A stretch of DNA of 64,000 nucleotides from Siphonobacter sp. SORGH_AS_0500 (GTDB lineage Bacteria > Bacteroidota > Bacteroidia > Cytophagales > Spirosomataceae): NCBI RefSeq assembly GCF_002838835.1, contig NZ_NHPP01000004.1, positions 124,001-188,000 of the forward strand. Reading direction: 5' to 3'. The position numbers and the translations under genes are program-made. Below are positions 54,216-63,196 of the stretch, piece after piece. The notes below the pieces were generated by a model. It was given only the letters and a program-made list of their open reading frames with translations, was not told the DNA's origin and ran no database searches. Every line of letters starts with the position of its first letter. Positions within the stretch are counted from its first letter, which is position 1.

Positions 54216-55445
54216 ATGAACAAACAACGGTTTTTTCCTGCGTCAATCTATCCATGGGTAGTAGTAGGTCTGCTGTGTATAGTGGGATGCCTGAACTACC
54301 TGGACAGAATGATGATTACGACTATGCGGCTATCCATCGTGGAGTCAATCCCGATGAGCGAGTCCCAGTTTGGCTTACTGACTTCTCTGTTTCTGTGGGT
54401 TTACGGATTGTTAAGCCCCTTCTCCGGGTTTCTGGCCGACCGCTTCAGTCGCAGTAAAGTAATCATAGTCAGCTTGTTCATCTGGTCGCTGGTTACGCTG
54501 ATGACCTCTTATGTGACTACGTTCGAAGGCTTGTTGCTGACGAGGGCACTGATGGGTATCAGCGAAGCCTGTTATATTCCGGCCGCCCTGGCCCTGATTG
54601 CGGATTACCACCAGGGGGACAGCCGCTCGTTGGCAACGGGAATACACATGGGCGGGATCATGATCGGCCAAAGCCTCGGATTTATTGGTGGCTGGCTAGC
54701 CGAAGACCAAACCTGGAACTACGTATTTTTCATATTCGGTATTGTGGGAGTCATTTATGCCGTTGTTCTGCTGTTTACGTTGCGGGATTGTGCTGCTGAT
54801 CCTGTTTTGGAAAATCGCCCTCAGGAAAAAAGCGTAGGCATTTGGGAAGCCGTTCGGGTACTGTTCAGTAACCGGTCCTATTGGCTGGCCATTGGGTTCT
54901 GGGGAATTGCCGGTGTAGTTACCTGGATGATTGCTGGCTGGCTGCCCACCTATTTTCAGGAACATTTCAGCCTAACCCAAAGCATGGCCGGGGTTTATGC
55001 TACGGGTTACTTTTACCCGGTTTCGCTGGTGGGCGTGATTCTGGGCGGTTTCCTGGCCGACCGCTGGAGCCGTCGTAATCCGAAAGGGAGAATTTTTGTG
55101 CCGATCATCGGGCTGGTTATCGCTGCTCCGGCTGTGTTTTTTGCCGGGAGTACCGATGTGCTGGCATTAGCCATTCTCGGCTTTACTACCTACGCGTTTA
55201 CCCGTACGTTTCTGGATGCCAACATGATGCCGATATTATGCCTGGTTGTCGACCAACGGTACCGGGCAACGGGCTATGGCATCATTAATCTGGTATCGAC
55301 CAGTATCGGAGGTATCGGGTTATATGCTGCCGGAGCAATCCGGGATGCCCACTTAGATCTGAGCCTGTTTTTCCGGATGGGATCGGTTGCCCTGCTTGCA
55401 TCGGCTGCTTTGTTATACCGGGTTAGAACATCAGCTGAATCGTAA
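54216..55445 (+). CDS. MFS transporter (anion:cation symporter type)
   Basis: 409 residues, 12 membrane helices. The opening YPWVVVGLLCIVGCLNYLDRMMIT and GLLSPFSGFLADRFSRSKVI (loop 2-3 motif) fit the ACS-type group that carries sugar acids and other carboxylates. ARALMGISEACYIPAALALIADYHQ follows in helices 4-5. Fourteen bases after the PLP gene, so in the same operon; it probably takes the periplasmic product into the cytoplasm. Confidence 0.88.
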   Translation: MNKQRFFPASIYPWVVVGLLCIVGCLNYLDRMMITTMRLSIVESIPMSESQFGLLTSLFLWVYGLLSPFSGFLADRFSRSKVIIVSLFIWSLVTLMTSYVTTFEGLLLTRALMGISEACYIPAALALIADYHQGDSRSLATGIHMGGIMIGQSLGFIGGWLAEDQTWNYVFFIFGIVGVIYAVVLLFTLRDCAADPVLENRPQEKSVGIWEAVRVLFSNRSYWLAIGFWGIAGVVTWMIAGWLPTYFQEHFSLTQSMAGVYATGYFYPVSLVGVILGGFLADRWSRRNPKGRIFVPIIGLVIAAPAVFFAGSTDVLALAILGFTTYAFTRTFLDANMMPILCLVVDQRYRATGYGIINLVSTSIGGIGLYAAGAIRDAHLDLSLFFRMGSVALLASAALLYRVRTSAES

Positions 55446-55473
55446 ATAAAAATCAATTAAGTGTTTTCATATT

Positions 55474-56118
55474 ATGAATCTGAATGAGTTAAAAGAACGG
55501 CTGTATGTGGCCGTGGTAAGTGACGTACTGGACCAGATGGGCTATACCCACCAGGCAACGCGTATCCCGTTTAATGCCTACACCGGAATACCCAAATTGA
55601 TGGGGCGGTGTAAAACTACCCTTTGGGCCGATATGTATGATGTGGATCCAAACCCGTATGATCTCGAACTGAAAGCTGTGGATAGCTGCCAACCCGGCGA
55701 TGTGTTAATTGCCGCTGCGGGTGGATCGGATCGGTCCGGTATCTGGGGCGAGTTACTGTCAACGGCGGCCCAGAACAGCGGCTGTGTGGGTGTAATTATT
55801 CACGGTGGTGTGAGAGACATTGACAAGATGAGGGCAATGCAGTTCCCGGTTTTTGCCACCTCCAGGAACCCCTACGACAGTCAGAACCGGCAACGGGTAA
55901 TCGACATGGACGTAACAGTCGAGATTGACGGAGTCCGGTTTTCACCGGGCGATATGGTGATGGCCGATGAAGATGGTATCGTGGTAATTCCGAAGGCTAT
56001 TGAGCAGGAAGTTATCCAGGCGGCTCTGAACAAGGTTTCGGCTGAGAACGTAACCCGCGATGCGATTAAAAATGGAATGAAGGCTACCGAAGCCTATTTA
56101 AAATTTGGTATATTATGA
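55474..56118 (+). CDS. RraA-family protein (HMG/CHA aldolase or decarboxylase-like)
   Basis: 214 residues with DVLDQMGYTHQAT near the start, the GVIIHGGVRDIDKMRAMQFPVFA segment holding the Gly-x-Arg-Asp Mg/substrate site, and DMVMADEDGIVVIP near the end. Family members are class II pyruvate aldolases or oxaloacetate decarboxylases; RNase E inhibition is limited to RraA proper. A second retro-aldol or decarboxylation step in the pathway is likely. Stop overlaps the next start (ATGA). Confidence 0.85.
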   Translation: MNLNELKERLYVAVVSDVLDQMGYTHQATRIPFNAYTGIPKLMGRCKTTLWADMYDVDPNPYDLELKAVDSCQPGDVLIAAAGGSDRSGIWGELLSTAAQNSGCVGVIIHGGVRDIDKMRAMQFPVFATSRNPYDSQNRQRVIDMDVTVEIDGVRFSPGDMVMADEDGIVVIPKAIEQEVIQAALNKVSAENVTRDAIKNGMKATEAYLKFGIL

Positions 56119-56495
56119 GGACGAAAAAAACAGTGGTTACTGGTAGTGAGGTACCCCAAAGTCATTTGCCCTTTTCGCCCGGCATTATTTCGGGTAACTA
56201 CCTGTTTGTTTCCGGCCAGGCATCGGTCGACGATAAAGGTGTGATTGTGATCGATACGTTTGCGGGCGAATGCCGCCGTTCATTTGATAACCTGAAACGG
56301 ATTGTTGAAGCGGCAGGAGCCACGCTGGAGGAGGCCGTTCAGGTACGAAACTATGTCGGTAAAGCCGAAGACATTACTGAGTTCAATGCCATCTATCGTG
56401 AATATTTTAAAGAGCCCTTCCCGGCCCGTACCACGCTGGTCGGATGCTTGGGCAATGTGCTGAAGTTTGAAGTAGATGCCGTAATTGCCTTATGA
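56115..56495 (+). CDS. RidA-family deaminase
   Basis: 126 residues, no signal peptide: SPGIISGNYLFVSGQASVDDKG, NLKRIVEAAGATLEEAVQVRNYV and FPARTTLVGCLGNVLKFEVDAVIAL, with the catalytic Arg in PARTTL. It hydrolyses reactive enamine/imine intermediates such as those made by PLP dehydratases, which fits the PLP enzyme in the same operon. ATGA overlaps with RraA before and the M81 gene after. Confidence 0.9.
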   Translation: MRTKKTVVTGSEVPQSHLPFSPGIISGNYLFVSGQASVDDKGVIVIDTFAGECRRSFDNLKRIVEAAGATLEEAVQVRNYVGKAEDITEFNAIYREYFKEPFPARTTLVGCLGNVLKFEVDAVIAL

Positions 56496-57970
56496 AAAAG
56501 CGGGTAGCCCTGATGGGTATTTATCATGAAACGAATACGTTTATTGATACGCCCACTACACTAGATGATTTTCAGAGCAATTTCTGGCTGGTGGGCGACC
56601 GGATACTGGCCGAATACGCCGGGGCATATCACGAGATCAGTGGCATAATTGAAGTGATCACTGCGGCCGACGATATGGAGCTTGTTCCCGTGTTTTACGC
56701 GATGGCCACTCCCGGCGGGATGATTGACAAACGGACCTATGAAACTATTCTGGCCGAATTATGGCGTAATATGGACCTGTGCGGCCCGATGGATGGCTGT
56801 GTCGTGGTGCCACACGGTGCCGGCGTGGCCGAAGGGTACCCGGACATGGATGGTCACTGGCTGACGGAGCTTCGACGAAAGCTGGGGCCAAAGGTTCCGA
56901 TAACGGGTACATTGGACCCTCACGCTAATGTCAGTCCGGCTATAGCCAACGCTACTGACGCATTGGTCGCTTATGCCAGTAATCCCCACATTGACCAGCG
57001 TATTGCCGGACTGAAAGCCGCCCGGTTGCTGGTTAGAATATTACGGGGTGAAATCAAACCGCTGCAAAAACTGGTGCAACTACCGCTGGCTATTAGCATC
57101 GAACAGCAGTATACGTCGCAGGAACCTTGCAAATGCCTGATCGCTACCATGAATCAATGGGCCGGGGAGAAGGGGTTTGTTTCGGCCAGTTTGCTGCTTG
57201 GGTTTCCCTATGCCGATGTGGCGGAAATGGGTTCGGGCTTTTTGTTGGTAGCCGATGCACAGGATGTAGAGAGGACGACCAGAGATCTGGAAGATGTGGC
57301 ACATCAGTTAACAACCTATGTGCTAGATCGGCGGGCATCATTCAATGGCGAAAAAATAAGCATTGGACAGGTGTATGAAACATTACTGGGTCTGGCAAAG
57401 CCTGTACTGCTGTTGGACATGGGCGATAATGTAGGCGGTGGCGGACCGGGTAATAGTTCGGTACTGATCGAATACCTGGAAAATAAATCCTTCTCAAAAG
57501 TATTTATCTGCCTGGCCGATCCAGATGCGGTGAAAACAGCATTTATGTTTTCTATCGGCGACCTTTTCCTGGTCACGATCAGAACCGTTCAGGGAGCGTG
57601 GACAACCAAGGTGATTTTGCGGCAATTGAGCGATGGTATTTTTAAGGAAGATCAGCCCAAACACGGCGGGTTTGTGAATTACAATATGGGCAATACGGTC
57701 GTTGTCGAAACCCTGACCGGTAATACTATCATGCTCACCAGTCGCCGCACTCCGCCTTACAGCTTAGGCCAGATGACTGCCTTTGGGCTTGATCCCGCCG
57801 CCTTCGATATCATTATTGCTAAAGGCGTTAATGCTCCGATAGCTGCTTACGCATCGGTTTGCCCCTCCATCGTGCAGATCGATACGCCCGGCGTGACCCA
57901 AGCCGACATGACGCTTTTCACGTACCGTCACCGCCGAAAACCCATGTATCCTTTCGAAGACGTTAAATAA
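56492..57970 (+). CDS. M81-family metallopeptidase (MlrC-like)
   Basis: 492 residues, matching MlrC, the zinc enzyme of microcystin breakdown. Visible metal-site segments: GIYHETNTFID, VVPHGAGVAEGYPDMDGHW, GTLDPHANVSPAI and YASNPHIDQR; MGDNVGGGGPGNSS lies in the C-terminal domain. MlrC homologues are widespread outside toxin degraders, often next to RidA and transporter genes, so the real role is cleavage of an unusual amide or small peptide. Translationally coupled to RidA. Confidence 0.87.
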   Translation: MKKRVALMGIYHETNTFIDTPTTLDDFQSNFWLVGDRILAEYAGAYHEISGIIEVITAADDMELVPVFYAMATPGGMIDKRTYETILAELWRNMDLCGPMDGCVVVPHGAGVAEGYPDMDGHWLTELRRKLGPKVPITGTLDPHANVSPAIANATDALVAYASNPHIDQRIAGLKAARLLVRILRGEIKPLQKLVQLPLAISIEQQYTSQEPCKCLIATMNQWAGEKGFVSASLLLGFPYADVAEMGSGFLLVADAQDVERTTRDLEDVAHQLTTYVLDRRASFNGEKISIGQVYETLLGLAKPVLLLDMGDNVGGGGPGNSSVLIEYLENKSFSKVFICLADPDAVKTAFMFSIGDLFLVTIRTVQGAWTTKVILRQLSDGIFKEDQPKHGGFVNYNMGNTVVVETLTGNTIMLTSRRTPPYSLGQMTAFGLDPAAFDIIIAKGVNAPIAAYASVCPSIVQIDTPGVTQADMTLFTYRHRRKPMYPFEDVK

Positions 57971-57977
57971 ACAGATA

Positions 57978-58817
57978 ATGCAGGTAACCGTTCAACAATT
58001 AGTGAACCTCCCTTTTTACACCGAGGGCCCAGTATTAGGTCCTGACGGTCGTTGTTTTTTTACAACCTTATCGGGGGGGATGATCGGTACGGTCGGGGAG
58101 AATGGAACAGTTGAGCCGTGGGGTAAAACAGTATGCCCGAACGGACAAGTGATATCGGCTGAGGGCTTACATTTGGTTTGTGATAGTCAACAGGCAGGCA
58201 TTGCTCGGTTTGATACGTCAGGTAATTTTATCGATTATCTCGTAAAAGAAACGATAGCCAAGACAACAATTTGTACACCCAATGACCTGATTCTGGATAG
58301 CCATCAAAACCTCTATTTTACGGACTCTATTCATGTAGATGGGAAGGTATTTTTTAAAGGGGCGGATGGCACTGAAAAATTGGTACTACGGGACATCCAT
58401 TACGCCAACGGATTAGGGCTATCACCCGATGAACGCACGCTTTACGTAGCCGAAAGCTATCGGAATCGGATTCTTGCCATCGAATTGACCGAACCGGGCG
58501 TAGCCCGGAGTAAAGCGGAGGTTTTTATTCAGTTACCGCAACATCCGTCCGGTGAACTGACCCGTAATCTTCCCGACGGGATCGCTATAGCCCCCGATAG
58601 TAGTGTATGGGTAGCCCACTATGGGATGCAAGCCGTTCAGGTGGTGGATATAGACGGACATTTACGTTTCAGTATCGATACACAACTGCCACTGACCAGC
58701 AACCTCTGTTTTGTAGAATGGAGCAGGTACAAGCAGGTTTTATTGGTGACTGGAGGCTACGGCGAGCCGGGACCGGGAGCCGTAATGCGTATTAGCGTGA
58801 CACATGGGAAAAATTAG
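57978..58817 (+). CDS. SMP-30/gluconolactonase family lactonase
   Basis: 279-residue six-bladed propeller. Metal and active-site segments are EGPVLGPDGRCFFTT (Glu), CTPNDLILDSHQNLYFTD (Asn), YANGLGLSPDERTLYVAES (Asn) and LPDGIAIAPDSSVWVAHYG (Asp). Such enzymes open sugar lactones made by dehydrogenases, here perhaps by the SDR. No signal peptide, so cytoplasmic. Seven bases after the M81 gene; last gene of the main run. Confidence 0.88.
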   Translation: MQVTVQQLVNLPFYTEGPVLGPDGRCFFTTLSGGMIGTVGENGTVEPWGKTVCPNGQVISAEGLHLVCDSQQAGIARFDTSGNFIDYLVKETIAKTTICTPNDLILDSHQNLYFTDSIHVDGKVFFKGADGTEKLVLRDIHYANGLGLSPDERTLYVAESYRNRILAIELTEPGVARSKAEVFIQLPQHPSGELTRNLPDGIAIAPDSSVWVAHYGMQAVQVVDIDGHLRFSIDTQLPLTSNLCFVEWSRYKQVLLVTGGYGEPGPGAVMRISVTHGKN

Positions 58818-59012
58818 ATATGAAATCTCCAGCCCGGCAACGGCTGGAGAGGGCGAACGATCCGTTAACAGCCAGCCGTTCAATACCTATATATACATGA
58901 AACGGCGATGCGATTAGCTTTTAGCCCACAACTCCACCGTTGGCGGGATAGGTCTTGAGATGAATAAAAGACTTAACTAATAGCCAATGCTGACAGCTTA
59001 ATTTTTATTCGC

Positions 59013-60086
59013 ATGAAAATAGTACATCTGACATTCTGGATTCTGGTTATGCTAGTGACAAAAAATGGGATGTTCCAAATGGCAATCCAATGGGAGCCCT
59101 TGCCAAAACTGCCTGACCCCAAAGGGCGGGCGGGCATGTTTGCCGGAGTAAGCGACGAGGCCATTGTTGCTGTTGGTGGGGCCAATTTTCCGGATACTCT
59201 GCCCTGGGAAGGAGGCAAGAAAAAATGGTACGACGATATTTTTGTGCTGGAAAAAGGCAAAAAGGGGTGGAAGACAGCCAAACATACATTTCCTGGAGCG
59301 TGTGGCTATGGCGTCTCCATTACCTATAAAAACCAGTTGATTGTCATTGGCGGTAGCAATGCCAAGGAGCATTTGACTCAGGTAGTGGGCGTTGAATGGA
59401 AGGGCGGCGATGTGATGCTGACCAAATACCCGGCATTGCCGTACCCGCTGGCCCAGATGGGTGGCTTCCTGACCGACAATATGATTGTGCTGATCGGTGG
59501 CAATCGATCCCCTACGGCACCTCCTATGCATACCTGTCTTGTACTGGACTTGAAAAATCTAAAAGCGGGTTGGCAACAGAACGACACCTTTCCAGGAGTT
59601 GCCAGAGTTTTCCCGGTTTGTGGCGTTTACCATGGGGATGGCTACCTGTTCAGTGGCGAAACCCAGGGAATCAATACAAAAGGTAATAAGTACCGGGATA
59701 TTCTGTTGGATGTCTACCGCATTCGAGTGAAGCGGCTTGAAGGAATGCCATTCCTGACTTGGGAAAAGCTGGCCCCGATGCCTAGAGGCATGTCAGCGGG
59801 TGGTGGTACGGTTCCGCTGTTGAATGGCAATCAGTTCTTTTTCTGGGGTGGGGTTGATGCTGTAACAGCCGGCTGGAAAACACCCGCCAAACACCCCGGC
59901 ATCATTCGCAGTATGCTGATATATAAACCCGAAACCGATGAATGGGAGTATCTGGGCGAAGAGCGTACCTATGAATCCCGAGTAACCTTACCGGTTGTTT
60001 ACTGGCAGGGATTGTGGGTGTATATTAGTGGAGAAACATTCCCAGGTGTACGTACGCCGTCAATCATTGGCATTAAAGGTATTTGA
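59013..60086 (+). CDS. Kelch-type mutarotase, N-acetylneuraminate epimerase (NanM)-like
   Basis: 357 residues with N-terminal hydrophobic export segment (LTFWILVMLVTKNGMF) and kelch blades: AIVAVGGANFPDTLPWEGGKK, NQLIVIGGSNAKEH, NMIVLIGGNRSPT, GDGYLFSGETQG and QFFFWGGVDAVTAG. The GANFPD-W-GGKK opening is typical of cyclically permuted mutarotases that convert alpha- to beta-sialic acid in the periplasm. This is the strongest pointer to a sialate-like substrate. It stands 195 bases after the SMP-30 gene and may have its own promoter. Confidence 0.85.
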   Translation: MKIVHLTFWILVMLVTKNGMFQMAIQWEPLPKLPDPKGRAGMFAGVSDEAIVAVGGANFPDTLPWEGGKKKWYDDIFVLEKGKKGWKTAKHTFPGACGYGVSITYKNQLIVIGGSNAKEHLTQVVGVEWKGGDVMLTKYPALPYPLAQMGGFLTDNMIVLIGGNRSPTAPPMHTCLVLDLKNLKAGWQQNDTFPGVARVFPVCGVYHGDGYLFSGETQGINTKGNKYRDILLDVYRIRVKRLEGMPFLTWEKLAPMPRGMSAGGGTVPLLNGNQFFFWGGVDAVTAGWKTPAKHPGIIRSMLIYKPETDEWEYLGEERTYESRVTLPVVYWQGLWVYISGETFPGVRTPSIIGIKGI

Positions 60087-60191
60087 TATACAAATGTACC
60101 TTAGTTATAGATTTTTAGAAGAGAAACAAGAACGTTGGCGACTATCTCCAAGGTTAGAGTAAGAACCCTGTACAGGAGTAGAGACAGGATG

Positions 60192-60640
60192 TCAATGTCT
60201 CTTGAAATAGGGTTCAATCGACTGGATCGCATTACGATTGATGAGCATTTGTCGGTTGATGTGGTAAAACTGATGTGAATTGCAAACCGACTCGATGTAT
60301 TCCAGATTTTTCAGGAGCGGGTGCCGCTCTCCGCTGAACGTATACAACTGAACGAGTTCACACTCAATGGTGATGGCCACAATGTCTTTAGTGTAAATGA
60401 CGATGGATTTTTCGCGGTGCTGGGTCCGAAAACTTTTCTCTCGGGAAGCTACCCATAAAGCGGGATTGACAACCTTATGGCTATATCGATATACTGAAAA
60501 ATCGCGAAGCTGTGCCCATCGGCGAGCTGAATGTCCAGAAAGATCAGGTCGATTTTGCTGTGGTGCTTCGTCAGAAAAGCAACGGTCTCCGTAATTCGAG
60601 CGTGGCCGTTTTGTCGGGCTTAGCAGTACCGTAGCTTGTC
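60192..60640 (-). pseudogene. Truncated LytTR-type response regulator
   Basis: Minus-strand remnants of one gene: receiver-domain text KIDLIFLDIQLADGHSF around 60510-60565 in one frame, then the LytTR domain MAITIECELVQLYTFSGERH and HQFYHINRQMLINRNAIQSI in another, ending early at a TGA (60192). The receiver start and the DNA-binding C terminus are missing. It marks the right border of the island together with further debris. Confidence 0.65.
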
Positions 60641-61300
60641 TAAAACTTTCGGATGAATAGCTTTGGCTTGCTTGATTTTAAGTTCCTTAAAAAGTTTCAA
60701 CATGGCTTTATATCGAGTTAGTTGGGGTCGGTCTGCATGCAAGTCTAATGTTTCTAATTCTTGGTATTTCCCTATACTGATAAGAAAATCAACAAATAAA
60801 CACCCAGAGCTTCGGTATGATTATCAAATCCCTCAGACCTAACAGGGTCACTTCCTGCATTCTTTGCTGCTTCGTTAACCACCTGAAACATTTGAAGAAT
60901 ATCTAATATCTCATGCTCCCTTATATAGCTTAGTCCTTTTGCTATTCCTTAAAATACTTCACGATATAAAACCTCATAGCTGTTTTTGACAATCTATGCT
61001 TTCTCTTATAGTATCCCTCTCTAAATAGCTACGCAACAAAGCCATATTCAACTCTAATACACAACAGAAATAGTTGTAATGACGAATAAATATTTATTCA
61101 TTTTTAATACTTGATAATAGAGTTTAATTAAATTATTTATTGCTACCTTTTTAATTTAAAATATTTTGAAATTATAACAGTGAAACAACCATAGTATGAT
61201 TCATTAATAGCTGCTTTTATCTGAAAAATTATTTCAATATTCTTTATAATTAAGATTCCCTACACTAATCAATAGCTTATAGTTAAAATACTTCCTTCTG
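60641..61300. other. Debris region with minus-strand gene fragments
   Basis: About 650 bases without an intact gene. Minus-strand fragments read IREHEILDILQMFQVVNEAA (60840-60940 region, ending at a TAG) and RYKAMLKLFKELKIKQAKAI (60620-60710 region). Neither is assigned to a family. GCAACAAAGCC at 61033-61043 matches 11 of the 13 terminal bases of the MITE-like element at 20183. The remainder is very AT-rich. Confidence 0.45.
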
Positions 61301-61314
61301 TTTTAGCAAAAAGA

Positions 61315-61345
61315 GAATTCGTATACAGGAAACGAGAATTCGTAT
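61315..61345 (+). promoter_or_regulatory. Direct-repeat operator upstream of SDR gene
   Basis: GAATTCGTATACA at 61315-61327 and GAGAATTCGTAT at 61334-61345. The same pair with the same 19-base offset stands at 63488/63507 before another gene. The second copy ends 24 bases before the -7 box, the usual place for an activator of the AraC kind. Confidence 0.6.
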
Positions 61346-61369
61346 TACTGCTGAGGGTTTGGCAGCCAA

Positions 61370-61377
61370 TACCTTTG
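61370..61377 (+). promoter_or_regulatory. -7 element of the SDR gene
   Basis: TACCTTTG, an exact TAnnTTTG box, 26 bases before the ATG at 61404. No TTG at the ideal -33 distance is seen, in line with activator dependence. Confidence 0.6.
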
Positions 61378-61403
61378 TATCATCATTCAAGACAAAAAGG
61401 ATC

Positions 61404-62218
61404 ATGAAAAAAGTAATCTTAATAACCGGTGCCAGTTCAGGAATGGGTAAAGAATCCGCTAAAAAACTGATTGGGGAAGGGCACCGCGTTTATACAGTAG
61501 CTCGCCGGATTGACCAGATGCAAGACCTGAAAGAACTAGGGGGCATTCCGATGCAGATGGATGTGACTAACGAAAACGACATCCAGCGAGTAGTCGATGC
61601 CATTGTCAAGCAGGAAGGTAAAATTGATGTACTGTGGAACAATGCCGGTTTTGGTTTATATGGTTCGGTGGAAGATGTTCCCCTGGACGAAGCCCGGAGA
61701 GAGTTTGAGGTAAACGTGTTTGGCATGGCCGCCATGACCCAGAAAGTAGTACCCTACATGCGGGAAGCGAAATCGGGTACCATCATCAATACCTCGTCGA
61801 TGGGTGGAAAAATGTATTTCCCCATGGGGGCCTGGTATCATGCATCTAAGCACGCCGTGGAAGGATTAAGCGATTGTCTACGGCTGGAATTGAAGCCCTT
61901 CAATGTCAACGTAGTAGTATTGGAACCCGGCTTTATCGCGACAGAATTTGGCTCGGTACTGCTGAATAATTTCGCTAAAATCCGCCCGGACAGTGCCTAT
62001 CGGGAAATGATGGATAAAATTATCGAAGGAACCAAAAAATCATCTGAAGGCAATGGCTCTTCTAAACCTTCGGTGATTGCTGACGCGATCAGCAAGATCG
62101 TTACTAGCAACAGCCCTAAAACCCGGTATCGGGTCGCAAATTTGCCAAGCCAATGGTTTGGATGCGGACGTATCTGGGCGATGAGTTATTTGACAAAATC
62201 GTCATGAGTCAGATGTAA
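61404..62218 (+). CDS. SDR oxidoreductase, C-terminal frameshift in this sequence
   Basis: Start at the ATG giving MKKVILITGASSGMGKESAK; the longer frame from 61359 lies in the promoter. Classical SDR marks: VLWNNAGFGLYG, NTSSMGGKMYFP (Ser) and WYHASKHAVEGL (Tyr, Lys). As written the protein ends in an unrelated tail at 62207; adding one G at 62136 gives RYRVGKFAKPMVWMRTYLGD...IVMSQM and a stop at 62218, matching the end of the next SDR (LGDKMYDRIVMSQVK). Restored length about 271 residues. Substrate unknown. Confidence 0.88.
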
Positions 62219-62247
62219 CCTGTAATAATCGAAATAAACCGTAAGCC

Positions 62248-63132
62248 ATGAAAATAATAACGCTTGTTGCCTCGCTACTCTTGCTGGTGACCACATTCCA
62301 GGCCAAAGCTGATGATCCTAAAGCCGAGCCTAAAAAAGTAGTATTAGTTACCGGTTCCGCATCAGGTATTGGGAAAGCCACTTGCCAATTGCTTACCTCA
62401 AAAGGATACATCGTTTACGGCGGAGATATTCAGACAGAACGTAACAAGTATCTGGATTCATTAGGCGGACACTCCCTTATTTTGGATGTCACAAACGAAG
62501 AGCAAATAAAAGCCGCCGTCGATAAAATTATTCAGGAGCAAGGTCGGATTGATGTTTTGTATAATAACGCCGGATTTGGCATTATGGGCACGGCAGAAGA
62601 AACAACGTCTGAAGATGCTCATAAACTGATGGAGGTTAACGTATTTGGTTATACCCGGATGATTCAGGCCGTATTGCCCCACATGAGACAACAAAAGTCA
62701 GGGCGGATCATCAATACGACCTCAATGGGCGGGAAAATTTATTTCCCATTAGCCTCCTGGTATCATGCCTCTAAACATGCCTTGGAAGGATGGCTGGACG
62801 TTTTGCGACTGGAAGTAAAAGACTTCGGTATCGACGTGGTTATTATTGAACCAGGATTCATCAATACCAATTTTTATAACGTCAGTGGGGCCTATGGGCA
62901 AAAATACGCTCAGCATACAGCCTATGGCCATCTGTTCGAACCCATCATGAAAACACCACTCCCCAAATCCTCAGAGCCTATTGTGATTGCAAATGTGGTC
63001 GAAAAAGCAATTACCCAAAAACACCCTAGAAGGCGGTACGTAAGGGGTAAAAATGCCAAAATGCTGATTTGGATGCGAAGAACTTTGGGCGACAAAATGT
63101 ATGACAGAATTGTCATGAGCCAGGTTAAGTAA
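62248..63132 (+). CDS. SDR oxidoreductase with N-terminal signal peptide
   Basis: 294 residues. The first 21 (MKIITLVASLLLLVTTFQAKA) look like a Sec signal, followed by an acidic linker and a complete SDR domain: VLVTGSASGIGKATC, VLYNNAGFGIMG, NTTSMGGKIYFP and WYHASKHALEGW. It is a close paralogue of the preceding gene, 29 bases apart. NAD(P) is scarce in the periplasm, so either the leader is a membrane anchor on the cytoplasmic side or the enzyme is exported with its cofactor. Confidence 0.87.
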   Translation: MKIITLVASLLLLVTTFQAKADDPKAEPKKVVLVTGSASGIGKATCQLLTSKGYIVYGGDIQTERNKYLDSLGGHSLILDVTNEEQIKAAVDKIIQEQGRIDVLYNNAGFGIMGTAEETTSEDAHKLMEVNVFGYTRMIQAVLPHMRQQKSGRIINTTSMGGKIYFPLASWYHASKHALEGWLDVLRLEVKDFGIDVVIIEPGFINTNFYNVSGAYGQKYAQHTAYGHLFEPIMKTPLPKSSEPIVIANVVEKAITQKHPRRRYVRGKNAKMLIWMRRTLGDKMYDRIVMSQVK

Positions 63133-63157
63133 AGAACATCGTACTATTTTTTAACTC

Positions 63158-63196
63158 AAAACAGGCTGAGATTGCGTACGAGACTCAGCCTGTTTT
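63158..63196. terminator. Terminator after the SDR pair
   Basis: Arms AAAACAGGCTGAG (63158-63170) and CTCAGCCTGTTTT (63184-63196), perfect 13-base stem with a 13-base loop, 25 bases after the stop at 63132. Confidence 0.85.

Noticed and set aside
53800-54255. 151-codon minus-strand frame over the PLP enzyme
   Set aside because: Antisense shadow of an enzyme whose motifs are readable on the plus strand.
61315-61345. Direct repeats as a possible CRISPR array
   Set aside because: Only two short copies, spaced by two helical turns, with a second identical arrangement before another promoter; this is an operator.
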